Shown one piece after another: positions 1 to 9,726 of a DNA stretch of 64,000 nucleotides. Origin of the DNA: Cutaneotrichosporon cavernicola (Eukaryota > Basidiomycota > Tremellomycetes > Trichosporonales > Trichosporonaceae); contig NC_083394.1 of the NCBI RefSeq assembly GCF_030864355.1, forward strand, positions 2,976,001 to 3,040,000. Direction: 5' to 3'. Each line of letters opens with the position of its first letter. The first letter of the stretch is position 1. The notes under the pieces are model-generated. The model saw only the letters and a list, made by a program, of their open reading frames with translations. It ran no database searches and had not been told where the DNA came from. Position numbers and translations under genes: made by a program.

Positions 1-203
1 GACCCGTGTCTTGGGGGTGCTCAAGTTTTGTCCCCGCTCTAGACCCTCATTGAACCAGTTCAAATTGGTTTGGGTGGGATGGCACGATGTCATGGGCAAC
101 ACGAGATTGGGCCTCCGCTCGTGCCCTTGGCGTTGGGACGCGTTTCGATTGACAAAAGTCCACCCTCGGACTAGCTAGGAATCTCTCCATTACCCATCCC
201 ACA
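1..203. promoter_or_regulatory. Upstream region of IDI1
   Basis: This is the 203 bases before the IDI1 start. I see no other gene. The last 30 bases are pyrimidine-rich, as in many basidiomycete leaders. No clear TATA box. Confidence 0.4.
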
Positions 204-1384
204 ATGTCCGCCACCCAGACCACCACCCAGACCGCTAGCACCTTCGCGCCCGACATTAACCTCGACGGCTACGACGAGGAGCAGGCCCGCTTCATGGAGG
301 AGCGCTGCATCCTCGTTGACGAGAACGACAAGGCGTACGGCGAGGGCTCGAAGAAGCAGTGTGAGTGCTGATATGGGCGTGGGGCGCACCTGGGTCTGTG
401 CGGTTGTTTGTGGGTGCCGCGCTGGAACATGAGTTAGTTCCGCCGCTGTGCGTCACTATCGTGTGCTGTGGGGATTGCGAACTGTTGCTCAGGCCCGAGC
501 TGCTCACTGAATGATTTCATCGTGTCGAGAGCCGTTGGCCTCGGCGGTCGATGGGCAGGTAACGGTCTCGGTGCCGCGACTTCCAGCGCAGTCGGCTCGT
601 TGGCGTGTTGTGTAACAAGCAGCGTGATATGGCAGTGAGCGTTGCAGCTCATCCCAACCCTCAACTTCCGGACCCTATCCATCCGCATATGTCGCGCTGA
701 CCGCAGGCCACCTTATGACCGAGATCAACAAGGGTCTGCTCCACCGCGCCTTCTCCGTCTTCCTGTTCCGCCCTTCGGACGGCCGCTTGCTCCTCCAGAA
801 GCGCGCGTCGGAGAAGATCACGTTCCCCGACATGTGGACCAACACTTGCTGCTCGCACCCGCTCTACATCCAGTCGGAGCGCATTGAGGAGGGCCAGATG
901 GGTGAGTAGAGGTTGTCCCTTGCCCGTGATGTCCAACGTCAGACTGATTCCAGGCGTCCGCAACGCTGCCATTCGCAAGCTCGAGCATGAGCTCGGTATT
1001 CCCGTCGAGCAGATGAAGACCGACGACTTCACTTTCCTCACCCGGATACACTACCTCGCTCCTAGCAGCGGCCAGTGGGGCGAGCACGAGGTCGACTACA
1101 TCATGTTCACGGCCCTCGACGTGACGCTTAACATCAACGCCAACGAGATTGGCGACCACTGCTACGTCTCCAAGGCTGAGCTCGAGGCCATGTTCGAGGA
1201 CCCCAACTGCAAGATGACGCCGTGGTTCAAGCTCATCTCCCGCGACCTCCTGTACCCCTGGTGGGATGAGATGCTTGCCAAAAGCCGTGCGCTTGGCTGG
1301 AACCCGGAGAAGGGCACCGGGCGGGTCAACGCACACGTTCTCGAGGGCGGCGACAAGGTCAACGACCTCATCAAGATGGTCTAA
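204..1384 (+). CDS. IDI1: Isopentenyl-diphosphate delta-isomerase
   Basis: Interconverts isopentenyl and dimethylallyl diphosphate in the mevalonate/sterol pathway. Three exons inferred: 204..360, 707..901, 954..1384 (260 aa). The first junction creates the conserved [13 protein letters not shown] segment; the second joins QMG to [14 protein letters not shown]. Seen: TNTCCSHPL with the catalytic Cys, the Nudix-like helix KLEHELGIP and the acidic EHEVDYIMF segment holding the second catalytic Glu region. The length suits fungal Idi1. Intron 1 is 346 nt, by far the longest in the window, and intron 2 is 52 nt. No targeting peptide is obvious, so a cytosolic or peroxisomal enzyme is expected. 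The start is the first ATG in frame after a short pyrimidine-rich leader. Identification is firm; the exon 1 border is set by GTGAGT and the CHLM motif. Confidence 0.95.
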
Positions 1385-2019
1385 GCGGAACGTCTCACGA
1401 CCTATAACACCCAGCACTATCAGTTGTCTCGCCTACACTAGAGATGTAATTAGGTTAAACGACAGCGGGTGTTGTGTATCATTAGCTTTGCTCAGTGCGA
1501 TGGCGATTGTGAGGTCTCTGAGTGGGACACCGTATGGCTACAAGCTCATGGTGGTTTGGCATCAAACCTTATCCGCTGTGCACTCGTTCCTGTACAATAT
1601 TGCAGCATGGCAACGTAATATCCCTTAGGAGACATGTGTTCAACCTTGTGCCGCCGGTGTGATGTCACCATATTGCTCACAGTTGGTTCCAACGGCTACA
1701 TTCAAGTCCCTTGTTGTTGCCTACATGACGTTCTACCACCTAACCAGATTCATCTTGGGCACAAACGCTCATGGGCGACGCAAGAGTGGGGGGTCATAGC
1801 TGCTACAGCTGCAAAATTCTCGTCTATTGTTGATGATTGTGCACGGAGGTTTCGAAACTTGTTTCAGTGCCAAGACTGATCGTCATATTCGTCATACCAC
1901 CAAGTCAATCGATCGTCGTCAAGCATTTGGCGGGGCTTCAAAATGACATGCCTTCCTCACACTTATCCACCTCTTCCTTCTCCTCCATCCACCATCCACT
2001 CCATCCACGTAAAATCTTA
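1385..2019. other. Intergenic, IDI1 to phospholipase C
   Basis: 635 bases holding the IDI1 3' end and the promoter/leader of the downstream phospholipase gene. The phospholipase frame is open from 1837, but that part lacks family similarity and ends in a CT-rich leader, so I treat it as 5' UTR. Nothing else seen. Confidence 0.4.
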
Positions 2020-3777
2020 ATGTCTGCCCTCACATCCGCATTCGCAAAGCTCCGGCCCTTCGGTCGCGGCAAGGACGAGGACGAGGACCGCGGTGAGGCC
2101 CTCGGCGGTGACTCTGGCCAAGCTGAGGGCGGCGGCGACCTCGTCGCAGGCGGTGGTCACGCTGCGCGGCAGACCGAACTGTGGGGCCGCCTGCGCGTGA
2201 GTCCTGCTCTGCGTCGCTTCCTCGCAGCTGAGGGCGTACTCAGTGAGGCGGATGCAGGCGTCGGTCTACCTGATGACGCGCCTCTTCCCCCCGCACTACG
2301 CCAGCTCGTCGCACGCCCACACGCCGTGTGTCCCCCCGAACTCACCGACCGCTCTCACCCACTGTGCGACTACCTCATCTCGTCAAGTCACAACACGTAT
2401 CTCCTCGCACACCAGCTGTACGGCAAATCGTGCCCGAGTGGGTACGAGACGGCGTTGAGTGCCGGAGCACGCTGTGTCGAGATCGACGCATGGGACAACG
2501 ACAGCGATCCCGCCGAGCCCAAGGTGACGCATGGGTTCACACTCGTGTCGCACATTCCCTACCGCCATGTCTGCGAGACGATTCGCGACGCCATCCTCGG
2601 ACTAGAGGCCAAGGGGATCCCGGGCGCACCCGTGTTCATCTCGCTCGAGAACCACTGCGGACCCGCAGGTCAGAAGCGCCTCGTCGAGATTGCGCACGAG
2701 GTCTTCGGCGACATGGTCCTCATGACGGACCCGCGCAAGGGGTCAGAGGACCTCCTGCATCACGTTACGCTCGCGGAACTGGGCAACAAGGTCTGCTTCA
2801 TGGTCGAGTACTACTTCCCTGGCCAGAAGCCTGAGGATGCGGATGATGGCTTCAGCTCAAGCGACTCTGACAGCGACAGCGAGGGTGACGGCCAAGACGA
2901 CCGCAAGAAAGCCAAGGCGATATACAATGCGCAACGCAAGGCGGCGCCGTCGGCAAACATCATCCCCGAACTATCTGCGCTTGGCGTCGTAGTGCAGAGC
3001 GTCAAGCCGCCCAATAACTCGTGGTACGAGAGCGCGCTTGCGAACGCGCCACATCACCACCTCATCAACATCAGCGAGACTGGCCTCGCAGCCCATCTCC
3101 CTACCAACACGGACAAGGTGTCGGCTCACAATGCTAAGCATCTCATGCGTGTCTACCCCAAGGGCACGCGCATCTCGTCCAAGAACCTCCGCCCCGTGCC
3201 GTTCTGGGGCATCGGCGCTCAGGTGTGCGCGCTTAACTGGCAGACGTTCGGCGCGGCGATGCAGCTCAACGAGGCTCTCTTCTACGGTACGGACGGCTAC
3301 GTCCTCAAGCCTTCATACCGCCGTCACGGGGCGACCGGAAAGCCGTCGGGTCGTAAGAAGCGCCTCACACTCCGCGTTGCCGGTGCGACCGACATCCCGG
3401 CAAGGAACAAGGAAATCAAGCCGTACCTCAGCTGCACGCTCATCCACCCAGACAAGTTTGGCAAGCCGCCCAAGCGCAAAACGGATGGGTATGCGCCTCA
3501 TAAGAGACTCACGTTCCTGAACAACGCCGACGCGCCGCCGGTGACCGATCCTGTGTGGGACGAGACGCTTGAGTGGGAGTACGCCGACGACGAGATGATC
3601 TTCCTCCGCATGTTACTCAAGAGCGACGACAAGTTTGCACGCAACCCCGTCATCGCCGCTTCCGCGGTTCGCCTTCTCTACGCCGTCCCCGGCTGGAACT
3701 TTGTGCGTCTCATCAACCTCAACGGCCGCGAGACGGCGTGTACTGTGCTCGTCAATATCAAGATCGAAGATGTGTAA
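2020..3777 (+). CDS. PLC1: Phosphoinositide-specific phospholipase C
   Basis: Cleaves phosphatidylinositol phosphates to diacylglycerol and inositol phosphates; in fungi it feeds Ca2+, protein kinase C and inositol polyphosphate signalling. Intronless, 585 aa from the ATG at 2020 (MSALTSAFAKLRPFGRG). Domain order: short N-terminal region (1-110, perhaps a decayed EF-hand part), X box about 112-265 with catalytic His124 (SSSHNTYL) and His171 (VTHGFTL), an acidic Ser/Asp linker near 280-300, Y box about 317-433 (LRPVPFWGIGAQVCALNWQT region), and a C2 domain about 446-584. There is no PH domain at the N-terminus. The frame is open upstream to 1837, but the added residues look like translated leader. 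Could correspond to either Plc1 or Plc2 of Cryptococcus; the symbol is by class only. Confidence 0.93.
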   Translation: MSALTSAFAKLRPFGRGKDEDEDRGEALGGDSGQAEGGGDLVAGGGHAARQTELWGRLRVSPALRRFLAAEGVLSEADAGVGLPDDAPLPPALRQLVARPHAVCPPELTDRSHPLCDYLISSSHNTYLLAHQLYGKSCPSGYETALSAGARCVEIDAWDNDSDPAEPKVTHGFTLVSHIPYRHVCETIRDAILGLEAKGIPGAPVFISLENHCGPAGQKRLVEIAHEVFGDMVLMTDPRKGSEDLLHHVTLAELGNKVCFMVEYYFPGQKPEDADDGFSSSDSDSDSEGDGQDDRKKAKAIYNAQRKAAPSANIIPELSALGVVVQSVKPPNNSWYESALANAPHHHLINISETGLAAHLPTNTDKVSAHNAKHLMRVYPKGTRISSKNLRPVPFWGIGAQVCALNWQTFGAAMQLNEALFYGTDGYVLKPSYRRHGATGKPSGRKKRLTLRVAGATDIPARNKEIKPYLSCTLIHPDKFGKPPKRKTDGYAPHKRLTFLNNADAPPVTDPVWDETLEWEYADDEMIFLRMLLKSDDKFARNPVIAASAVRLLYAVPGWNFVRLINLNGRETACTVLVNIKIEDV

Positions 3778-3815
3778 TGTCCATGAAACCATACATGTCT
3801 ACAGTACCTATGAGT

Positions 3816-4325
3816 CTAGTGCTTGACGGGGGCGCCCTGCGAGTCTTGTTTGTTGACTTTTGCGGGTAGTGACAGGCTGAGGACGACAAGCCCGACTCTG
3901 CGTGGTAAAGTTTGGAGTCCGTCGGGAGCATGCTCCTCGTACGTGGTGGGAGTTGGCGATGGTGGCGAGCAGAACTCGCTGTACTCCCACAGGCTACTGG
4001 ACGAGCTCTCGACCTCCATCGTCATGTCGACCGGGCTGTCCGTGGCCTCAGTCGGCTGGTAGTGGCCGTCGATAGCTGACAAGGAGCTGCTGCGTGGTAA
4101 TTGGCCGTTGTGAACGAGGGATGCGAGCCGCTCAGTAGTACGACCGGGAAAGTGACCTGCCCATGTTGAGCGATTTCCGAACGGCTCGTGGTGAGGGAGA
4201 ATGCACGCCGAATGGGAGAAGTACGTTCCCGACGTTGAGGTTGCTTCAGACGCCGTATGACGGTGCCCGCCTGGGCGCGAGGGAAGGCGCTGAGCCCAAG
4301 AGACGAGATTCTGGATCGGGGACAT
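3816..4325 (-). CDS. Small Ser/Thr-rich hypothetical protein
   Basis: Uninterrupted ORF of 169 aa on the reverse strand, tail to tail with the phospholipase gene (39 bases between stops) and fitting the otherwise empty 3.8-4.6 kb gap. I do not recognise a domain. The middle is polar, Ser/Thr/Pro-rich, with an acidic MTMEVESSSSS patch near residue 105 and a basic C-terminus (PAKVNKQDSQGAPVKH). No signal peptide or membrane segment. It may be a small regulatory protein or a chance ORF in GC-rich DNA; codon use resembles the neighbours, which slightly favours a real gene. Confidence 0.4.
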   Translation of the reverse strand: MSPIQNLVSWAQRLPSRPGGHRHTASEATSTSGTYFSHSACILPHHEPFGNRSTWAGHFPGRTTERLASLVHNGQLPRSSSLSAIDGHYQPTEATDSPVDMTMEVESSSSSLWEYSEFCSPPSPTPTTYEEHAPDGLQTLPRRVGLVVLSLSLPAKVNKQDSQGAPVKH

Positions 4326-4594
4326 GCGACGCTACGGACACAGGTAGGAGGAAGATCACGAGTGTGGGATTGTACGCGACGCTGACAATCGCTTGAGAGA
4401 AGCTATGCAAGAGGGTATGGATACTGGGAGTGTTGGAGTGATAGAGTGAAAGTGAAAAGTGAGATGGGAGGTGAGTCGGATGAATTAGATCAACTGTATT
4501 CAATTGCGACGAACAAGGTGAGACACCTCAACTGACTCAATGCACAAACACTTACACTTACAACACAAACACGTCACCTCAATCTACCATTACT

Positions 4595-5704
4595 CTACAC
4601 ACTGGCAGCAGCAGCCTCGGCCTCCTTCTTCTTCTTCAATGCCTGGCGGGCACCAAGCGCGCGACCGACCTTGGACTCGTTTCGAATGCCAATGGTGCTG
4701 CAGAGCCAGTTGCCATCCTCGACAAGCTTGTCAAGATCAACACCAGTCTGGTACCCGAGCTTGTGAAGCGCGTAGACGACGTCCTCGGTCGCGACGTTGC
4801 CCGTTGCACCAGGCGAGTATGGGCATCCACCAAGGCCAGCAAGGGACGAATCAACGATACGCAGGCCCATGGGAAGGAGGGCGAGGATGGAGGGGACGGC
4901 CATGGCGAACGTGTCGTGGCAGTGGGCGGCCATCTTCTCGACGGGGATACCCTCGTCAATGAGTGCCTGCCACAGCTTCTTCCACGCCTCGGGGTTACCC
5001 TCGCCAGTCGTGTCACCAAGCGACACCTCGTAGCACCCCATGTCGAGGAGCTTGCGCGCGACCTTGACGACGTCCTTGGGGTCCGTGGGACCAGCGTACG
5101 GGTCGGTCATGACGCAAGACACGTACCCGCGCACGCGGTACTTGCCCTTTGCCTGGTCGATAACGGCCGGGAGGCCAGACAGCACCTTGTCAACGGAGGC
5201 GTTGTTGTTCGCCTTGGAGAAGGGCTCGGTAGCGCTGACGAAGACTGCGATCTCGTTCGTGAGGCGCTCCTGACCCTTGTCGAGCTCGAGAAGACCCTGC
5301 ATTCCGCGCAGGTTGGGCACGAGGACAGGGTAGTGCGTGTCAACGGCCTTGGCGAGTGAAGGGAGCTGGGGGAGGAGCTGAGGGGTGTCCGCCATCTGGG
5401 GGACGCGGTCGGCTCGCACAAAGCTGCCAACCTCGATCGTCTTGAGGCCCGAGTCGAGGAGGCGCTGAATGAGCTCCTTCTTCACTGGCGTGGGGACAGC
5501 GGGAGGAGGGAGGTTTTGGAGGCCGTCGCGAGCCGCCACTTCGACGATGCTGCCATCAGCGAGGCGGCGAGGGTTGAGTTGACTCATGACTCACCGCACA
5601 AACTTGTCCGACGAGCTAGCGTACCACCGCGCGGCGTTGGCGGCGCTGACAGCGCGCATGTTGGGAACGCGAGCGAGCGAACGGAAGGTGGCGGGGCGAA
5701 GCAT
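4595..5704 (-). CDS. Hydroxymethylglutaryl-CoA lyase, mitochondrial
   Basis: Splits HMG-CoA to acetyl-CoA and acetoacetate, the last step of leucine breakdown. Two exons inferred: 5595..5704 and 4595..5549 (354 aa). A continuous reading from MSQLNPRR at 5587 would lack the conserved start of the domain. Splicing a 45-nt intron (GTGAGT...CTGATGGCAG) instead joins an N-terminus rich in Arg/Ala/Ser (MLRPATFRSLARV), typical of a mitochondrial presequence, to RIVEVAARDGLQN, the family signature with the catalytic Arg. Further motifs: KTIEVGSFV, the metal-binding HCHDTFA and the glycine loop GLGGCPYSPGATGNVATED with the catalytic Cys. The C-terminus (KKKKEAEAAAASV) lacks a peroxisomal signal. Confidence 0.93.
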
Positions 5705-6177
5705 TTTTGTGAGTACGGCAACCGAGACGACGAGAAGAGAAGATGAGAAAGATGGAAGATGGAAACGCGTTCAAGACGTAGGCGGTGTTCGGTTACCTGG
5801 TGGAATTCCGGGCCGAGCGAGGTCCGAGCCGAGGTCCCGGCTCAACCACTGGGGAACCCCACTTTTACCCATTCTCCTTCGCTCGTCTCGCCACCTCTTC
5901 CATTTATCTTTAAATCAGCCGCGCCCGCTTGAATATGCCCACATCACTCGCCTAAGATTACGCTCGCAGCTCACAACTGGGAGACCAATGTGCCTAGACT
6001 ACTGATGTGGAGCTCATGGCCAGAATCTGGTGGCAGCTGGCAGCTGATGTTTCACATGGTTTCGCTAATGTTCTAGACCAAATGGTAATGATGATGTCAT
6101 GGACTCTGTCACCAGTCCCAGCAAATCGACTGTGGCCTATAACTACACACGCTTAAGATAGTAAGAGCTCACAAAGC
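5705..6177. promoter_or_regulatory. Divergent promoter, HMG-CoA lyase / DyP peroxidase
   Basis: 473 bases between two divergent starts. AT-richer than the genes around 5890-5960 and 6060-6160. No further gene seen. Confidence 0.45.
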
Positions 6178-7236
6178 ATGCTCCGCTCCATTGCTAGAGT
6201 ACCTGCTCTCTCAACTGCTCGACTGCTTCCCTCGCTCGCCGCTCGCCTTCCTGCTCGTCAGTGTCGCCCTTCGCCATCCCGCCGACGGCTCACATCGACT
6301 GCACGCGCGATGGGACCGCCGAGCAACGTTCAGGGCATCATTCAGCCAAACACGATCGTGGCGACATTCCTCATCTTGCGCGTCAAGGATGCGGACAAGT
6401 GCAAGGATGTCGTCGCCGCCACCCCGGACCTGACCAAGAACGTGGCTGTGCGGGACGTCACGGCCAAGATGAACGTGACGGTCGGGATTGGCTCGAACGT
6501 GTGGGACGCGATAACGGGGCTGCCTCGGCCGAGTGAGCTGCACCCGTTCAAGGAATTCAAGGGCAAGACGCACACTGCACCCAGCACGCCTGGCGACTTA
6601 CTCTTTCATATCCGCGCCAACCGCCGCGACCTCATCTTCGAGTTTGAGCGGCAGCTGCTGGACCGATTTGGCAGTGCGGCTGAGACTGTCGACGAGGTCA
6701 GTGGATTCCGGTACTTTGACGGGCGCAACCTCCTCGGCTTTGTCGATGGAACGGCCAACCCTGTTGGCCCAGACCTGCCAGAGTCGTGCATCGTCACTGC
6801 GGAGCAGTGCAAGGCTGGCGCTGGCGGAAGTTACCTCGTCATCCAGAAGTACATGCACGACCTGGCGGGATGGGGTAAGCTCAAGGTCGAGGAGCAGGAG
6901 GCCGCGATCGGACGTACCAAGATTGACAACATCGAGACGGAGGATGCGGCGGTCGACGCCCAGAAGAGTCACCGGCAGCTCTCGACGATCGACGTCGATG
7001 GCGAGGAGCTCGACATCCTGCGCGACAACTTACCGTTCGGGCGGCCAGGCCATGGCGAGTACGGTACCTTTTTCATCGGGTACTCACGCCGGCTGTGGGT
7101 GACCGAGAAGATGCTTGAGAACATGTTTATCGGCGTACCGCCTGGCAAGCACGACCGGATGCTCGACTTTTCCAAGGCGGTGACTGGCAACGTCTACTTT
7201 GTGCCCAGTTCCGAGATGCTCGAGAGTCTGGGCTAG
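6178..7236 (+). CDS. DyP-type heme peroxidase, probably mitochondrial
   Basis: A dye-decolorising-type peroxidase: uses H2O2 with a heme cofactor; the physiological substrate is unknown. Intronless, 352 aa. Residues 1-45 are Arg/Ser/Ala/Leu-rich without acids, as in a mitochondrial presequence; a second Met follows at 45 (MGPPSNVQG), so a shorter cytosolic form is conceivable. Seen: the family fingerprint GFVDG at 187-191 (NLLGFVDGTANP), His265 in AQKSHRQLS as the likely proximal heme ligand, and the C-terminal NLPFG...GTFFIGYSR block. The compact layout resembles the YfeX/type B group more than the secreted lignin-degrading DyPs of mushrooms. No secretion signal. Confidence 0.9.
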   Translation: MLRSIARVPALSTARLLPSLAARLPARQCRPSPSRRRLTSTARAMGPPSNVQGIIQPNTIVATFLILRVKDADKCKDVVAATPDLTKNVAVRDVTAKMNVTVGIGSNVWDAITGLPRPSELHPFKEFKGKTHTAPSTPGDLLFHIRANRRDLIFEFERQLLDRFGSAAETVDEVSGFRYFDGRNLLGFVDGTANPVGPDLPESCIVTAEQCKAGAGGSYLVIQKYMHDLAGWGKLKVEEQEAAIGRTKIDNIETEDAAVDAQKSHRQLSTIDVDGEELDILRDNLPFGRPGHGEYGTFFIGYSRRLWVTEKMLENMFIGVPPGKHDRMLDFSKAVTGNVYFVPSSEMLESLG

Positions 7237-7506
7237 GCGTGAGATAGTAGTGACAGCGCGTGGCGAGATGTGCTGTCCGTCGGAGTAATGTGAGCGCACA
7301 GATCGCGCATGTTGTTGTGTACGGCGGCATGTAAGCTGAGAGCGTGCGACCCCTTGCGTCACGGGGATATCTCGGTTGAAGGCACAAAGAACACTGGGTG
7401 CGCCACGCAGCAGGACACCTCGTGGGCCCCGGATCGTGTACTGACTGGCACTGACATATGAATGCGACGTTGCATTCTGTCTTCTTTCTACTCTTCACTT
7501 ATCACC
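7237..7506. other. Intergenic
   Basis: DyP 3' end and promoter of the dioxygenase gene. No further feature recognised. Confidence 0.3.
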
Positions 7507-9374
7507 ATGGCTATGCGCGCGCTCCGCTTCGCCCGCCTTGCGGCAGTCACTGTCCGGGCTTCAACCTCGGCGCTGGCAGCTGCGCGGCCCGTTACGCGTG
7601 TGGCCCCGCATTCCGTGAGTCTGAATTCCTTCGTTTCGGCTCCCGTTATCGCGGTCGTTATCACCATCGTCCTCGGACATCTGGACTTGGTGGGGAGTGG
7701 AGAGTTGTGTACTCCGTCAGGCGTGGCCGAAGTCTCGCCTCGACTGGCCTACCCTCGCCTCGCCTCTGTCATCGGGGATTCGGAGGCCCCGGAATGAAGC
7801 CACCGCGCACGGTCACGACTGACCCCAGCGCCACTGGGTCCCCGCACGCCACCTCGCCACGACGACGGCTCACACTCCCGGTGCGAATGACCGTGTGGTC
7901 CTCGCCGCCGACGGCGAACTCATCACCTGCGGTCCGGGGTACGTGCAGTACTCTGGTCCTGCGCCGGAGAGCGACGCGCACCTGATCCCCGGCGCGGCGG
8001 GAGTGATGACGTTTGCGCGCCTGCGCGACGCCTGTCCCTGTCCCGCGTGCATTCACCCAAGCACGCGGCAGAAGACGCACACGTCGGCCGAAGCAGCGAC
8101 AATGGCGTCCGAGGCTGGGACTGGCGTCCTTCCCGAGGCGGCCATGCATATCGCCGAGGAGGAGGGTGAGAAGGGTATATGTGTCCACTGGCCTACCCCC
8201 GAAGGCAAGCACACGAGTTTCTACTCTCTCCCCCTGCTGCGTCGTCTCAACGCCGGCCGCACGCGCGGGCAGAGCTACATTGAAAACGAGCTGAAGCGGC
8301 GCTTATGGACGTGCGAGAGCCTGGTCAAAGAGACGCCCGAGTCGCTGTGGACCGACTATGCCGACTTACATGCAGGAGCGGCGGGCGAGAAGATCAACCC
8401 CAGCCCACTCGTGCTCCACCATGTCCTCGAGCAGCTGCAGCGCTATGGCATAGCTGTTATCCGTGACGTGCCCACTGCCAAAACGGGTAACGAGGACTGT
8501 GACCTCCGCGACCTGGCCGAAAGTATCGGCCTCCTCCGCACCACGTTCTACGGCGAAACGTGGGACGTCAAGAATGTGCCCAACGCCCGAAATGTCGCAT
8601 ACACCAACCTCAACCTCGGCCTGCACATGGACCTTTTGTGAGTGTCAAAAGCCAAGCGGCGCGTTGAGCCGTATCAATCGCGACTCGAAGCTAAAATCCA
8701 TATCTGACCACAGGTACATGGCGCTCCCGCCTCGTTTCCAGCTCCTCCACTGTCTCCGGAACAGGGTCTATGGCGGCGCGTCGTACTTTGTCGACTCGTT
8801 CGCTGCCGCTCACGCGTTCAATCAAAAGCATCCCGACCTCTACGCTGTGTTACAGCGCAACCCCCTCGAATACGAATACGACAATGACGGACACTACCTT
8901 GCGTACAGACACCCGATCGTACCCCGCCGCAACGTCGACAGCACGTTAATCCACACGGCGGTCAACTGGAGCCCGCCGTTCCAAGCCGCCCCAACCCGCG
9001 TCGCTGCCCACGTCGGCCATCTCGATGCTCCACCAATTGACGATGTTGCTGGTCGGGTCCAGGCCGAGTCGGAACTGTATGCCGCGATACAGGCGTTCCA
9101 GGCCGAGATCGATGACCCCAAGTATCGGTTCGAGTTTACGATGCGTGAGGGCGACGTCGTGCTCTTTGACAACCAGCGGGTTTTACATGCTCGCACGGCG
9201 TTCCGAGACAAGACGCCGGAAGAGGCTCAGAGGGACGGGACGGTCGTCGTTCAAGGTGAGCCAACCCGATGGCTTAAGGGGTGTTATCTCGATGGGTCGA
9301 CGGTTTGGGATAAGCTCGCTACACTCCAGGATTATTACCAGGAGGCTATCCATGGTGTTCGCAAGAACATCTAG
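7507..9374 (+). CDS. Gamma-butyrobetaine/trimethyllysine-type dioxygenase
   Basis: Fe(II)/2-oxoglutarate hydroxylase of the carnitine-biosynthesis family. Three exons inferred: 7507..7614, 7829..8637, 8714..9374 (525 aa). Exon 1 encodes a basic Ala/Arg-rich leader (MAMRALRFARLAAVTVRAS), likely mitochondrial. Then comes a small zinc-binding domain (DUF971 type) with RLRDACPCPACIHPSTR, and the TauD fold with the metal facial triad: HMD at the exon 2/3 junction (LGLHMDLLYMALPPRFQLL) and the distal His in NQRVLHARTAF. The 2-oxoglutarate-binding Arg is probably in the GEPTRWLKGCYLD region. Introns are 214 and 76 nt. Which of the two carnitine-pathway steps it performs cannot be settled by eye; the N-terminal part (about 37-90) is divergent and the exon 2 acceptor is the least certain boundary. 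Confidence 0.85.
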
Positions 9375-9726
9375 TTGTCGTGTATCGTGTACCCATTGTC
9401 TGCATGTTTGTGTGTCTCGAGTGCTTTAGTACGTGGATGAATCACGCTGTGAGGGCATGCCATTGAGAAGAGCACACAGCGCTGTTCAGAATAAGATCTA
9501 AACGGTGCTAGGTCCCGTGTATTCACCAAGATCCGCCTTTTCACAAACAGTACGGAGCCCGGCACTTGGCACAGAGGTGAACAGTCGTGGCTACTCTCAG
9601 AGAATAGCTGTCTCCCAATTTTATTAAACCATTCTACATGCTGAAATGTCCTGCATACAGTAACGCAACGGTTGGCTGTCCGAGGACGTTTACATTTACA
9701 ACGCACTATAAAATCGCGGCCACCGT
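9375..9726. other. Convergent intergenic region
   Basis: 352 bases between two converging genes, moderately AT-rich, presumably both 3' UTRs. No gene seen. Confidence 0.35.

Noticed and set aside
818..1417. 199-codon reverse ORF opposite IDI1
   Set aside because: Antisense shadow in GC-rich coding DNA; the forward strand encodes a complete conserved enzyme.
1837..2019. N-terminal extension of phospholipase C
   Set aside because: In-frame but CT-rich leader-like and lacking family similarity; start at 2020 preferred.
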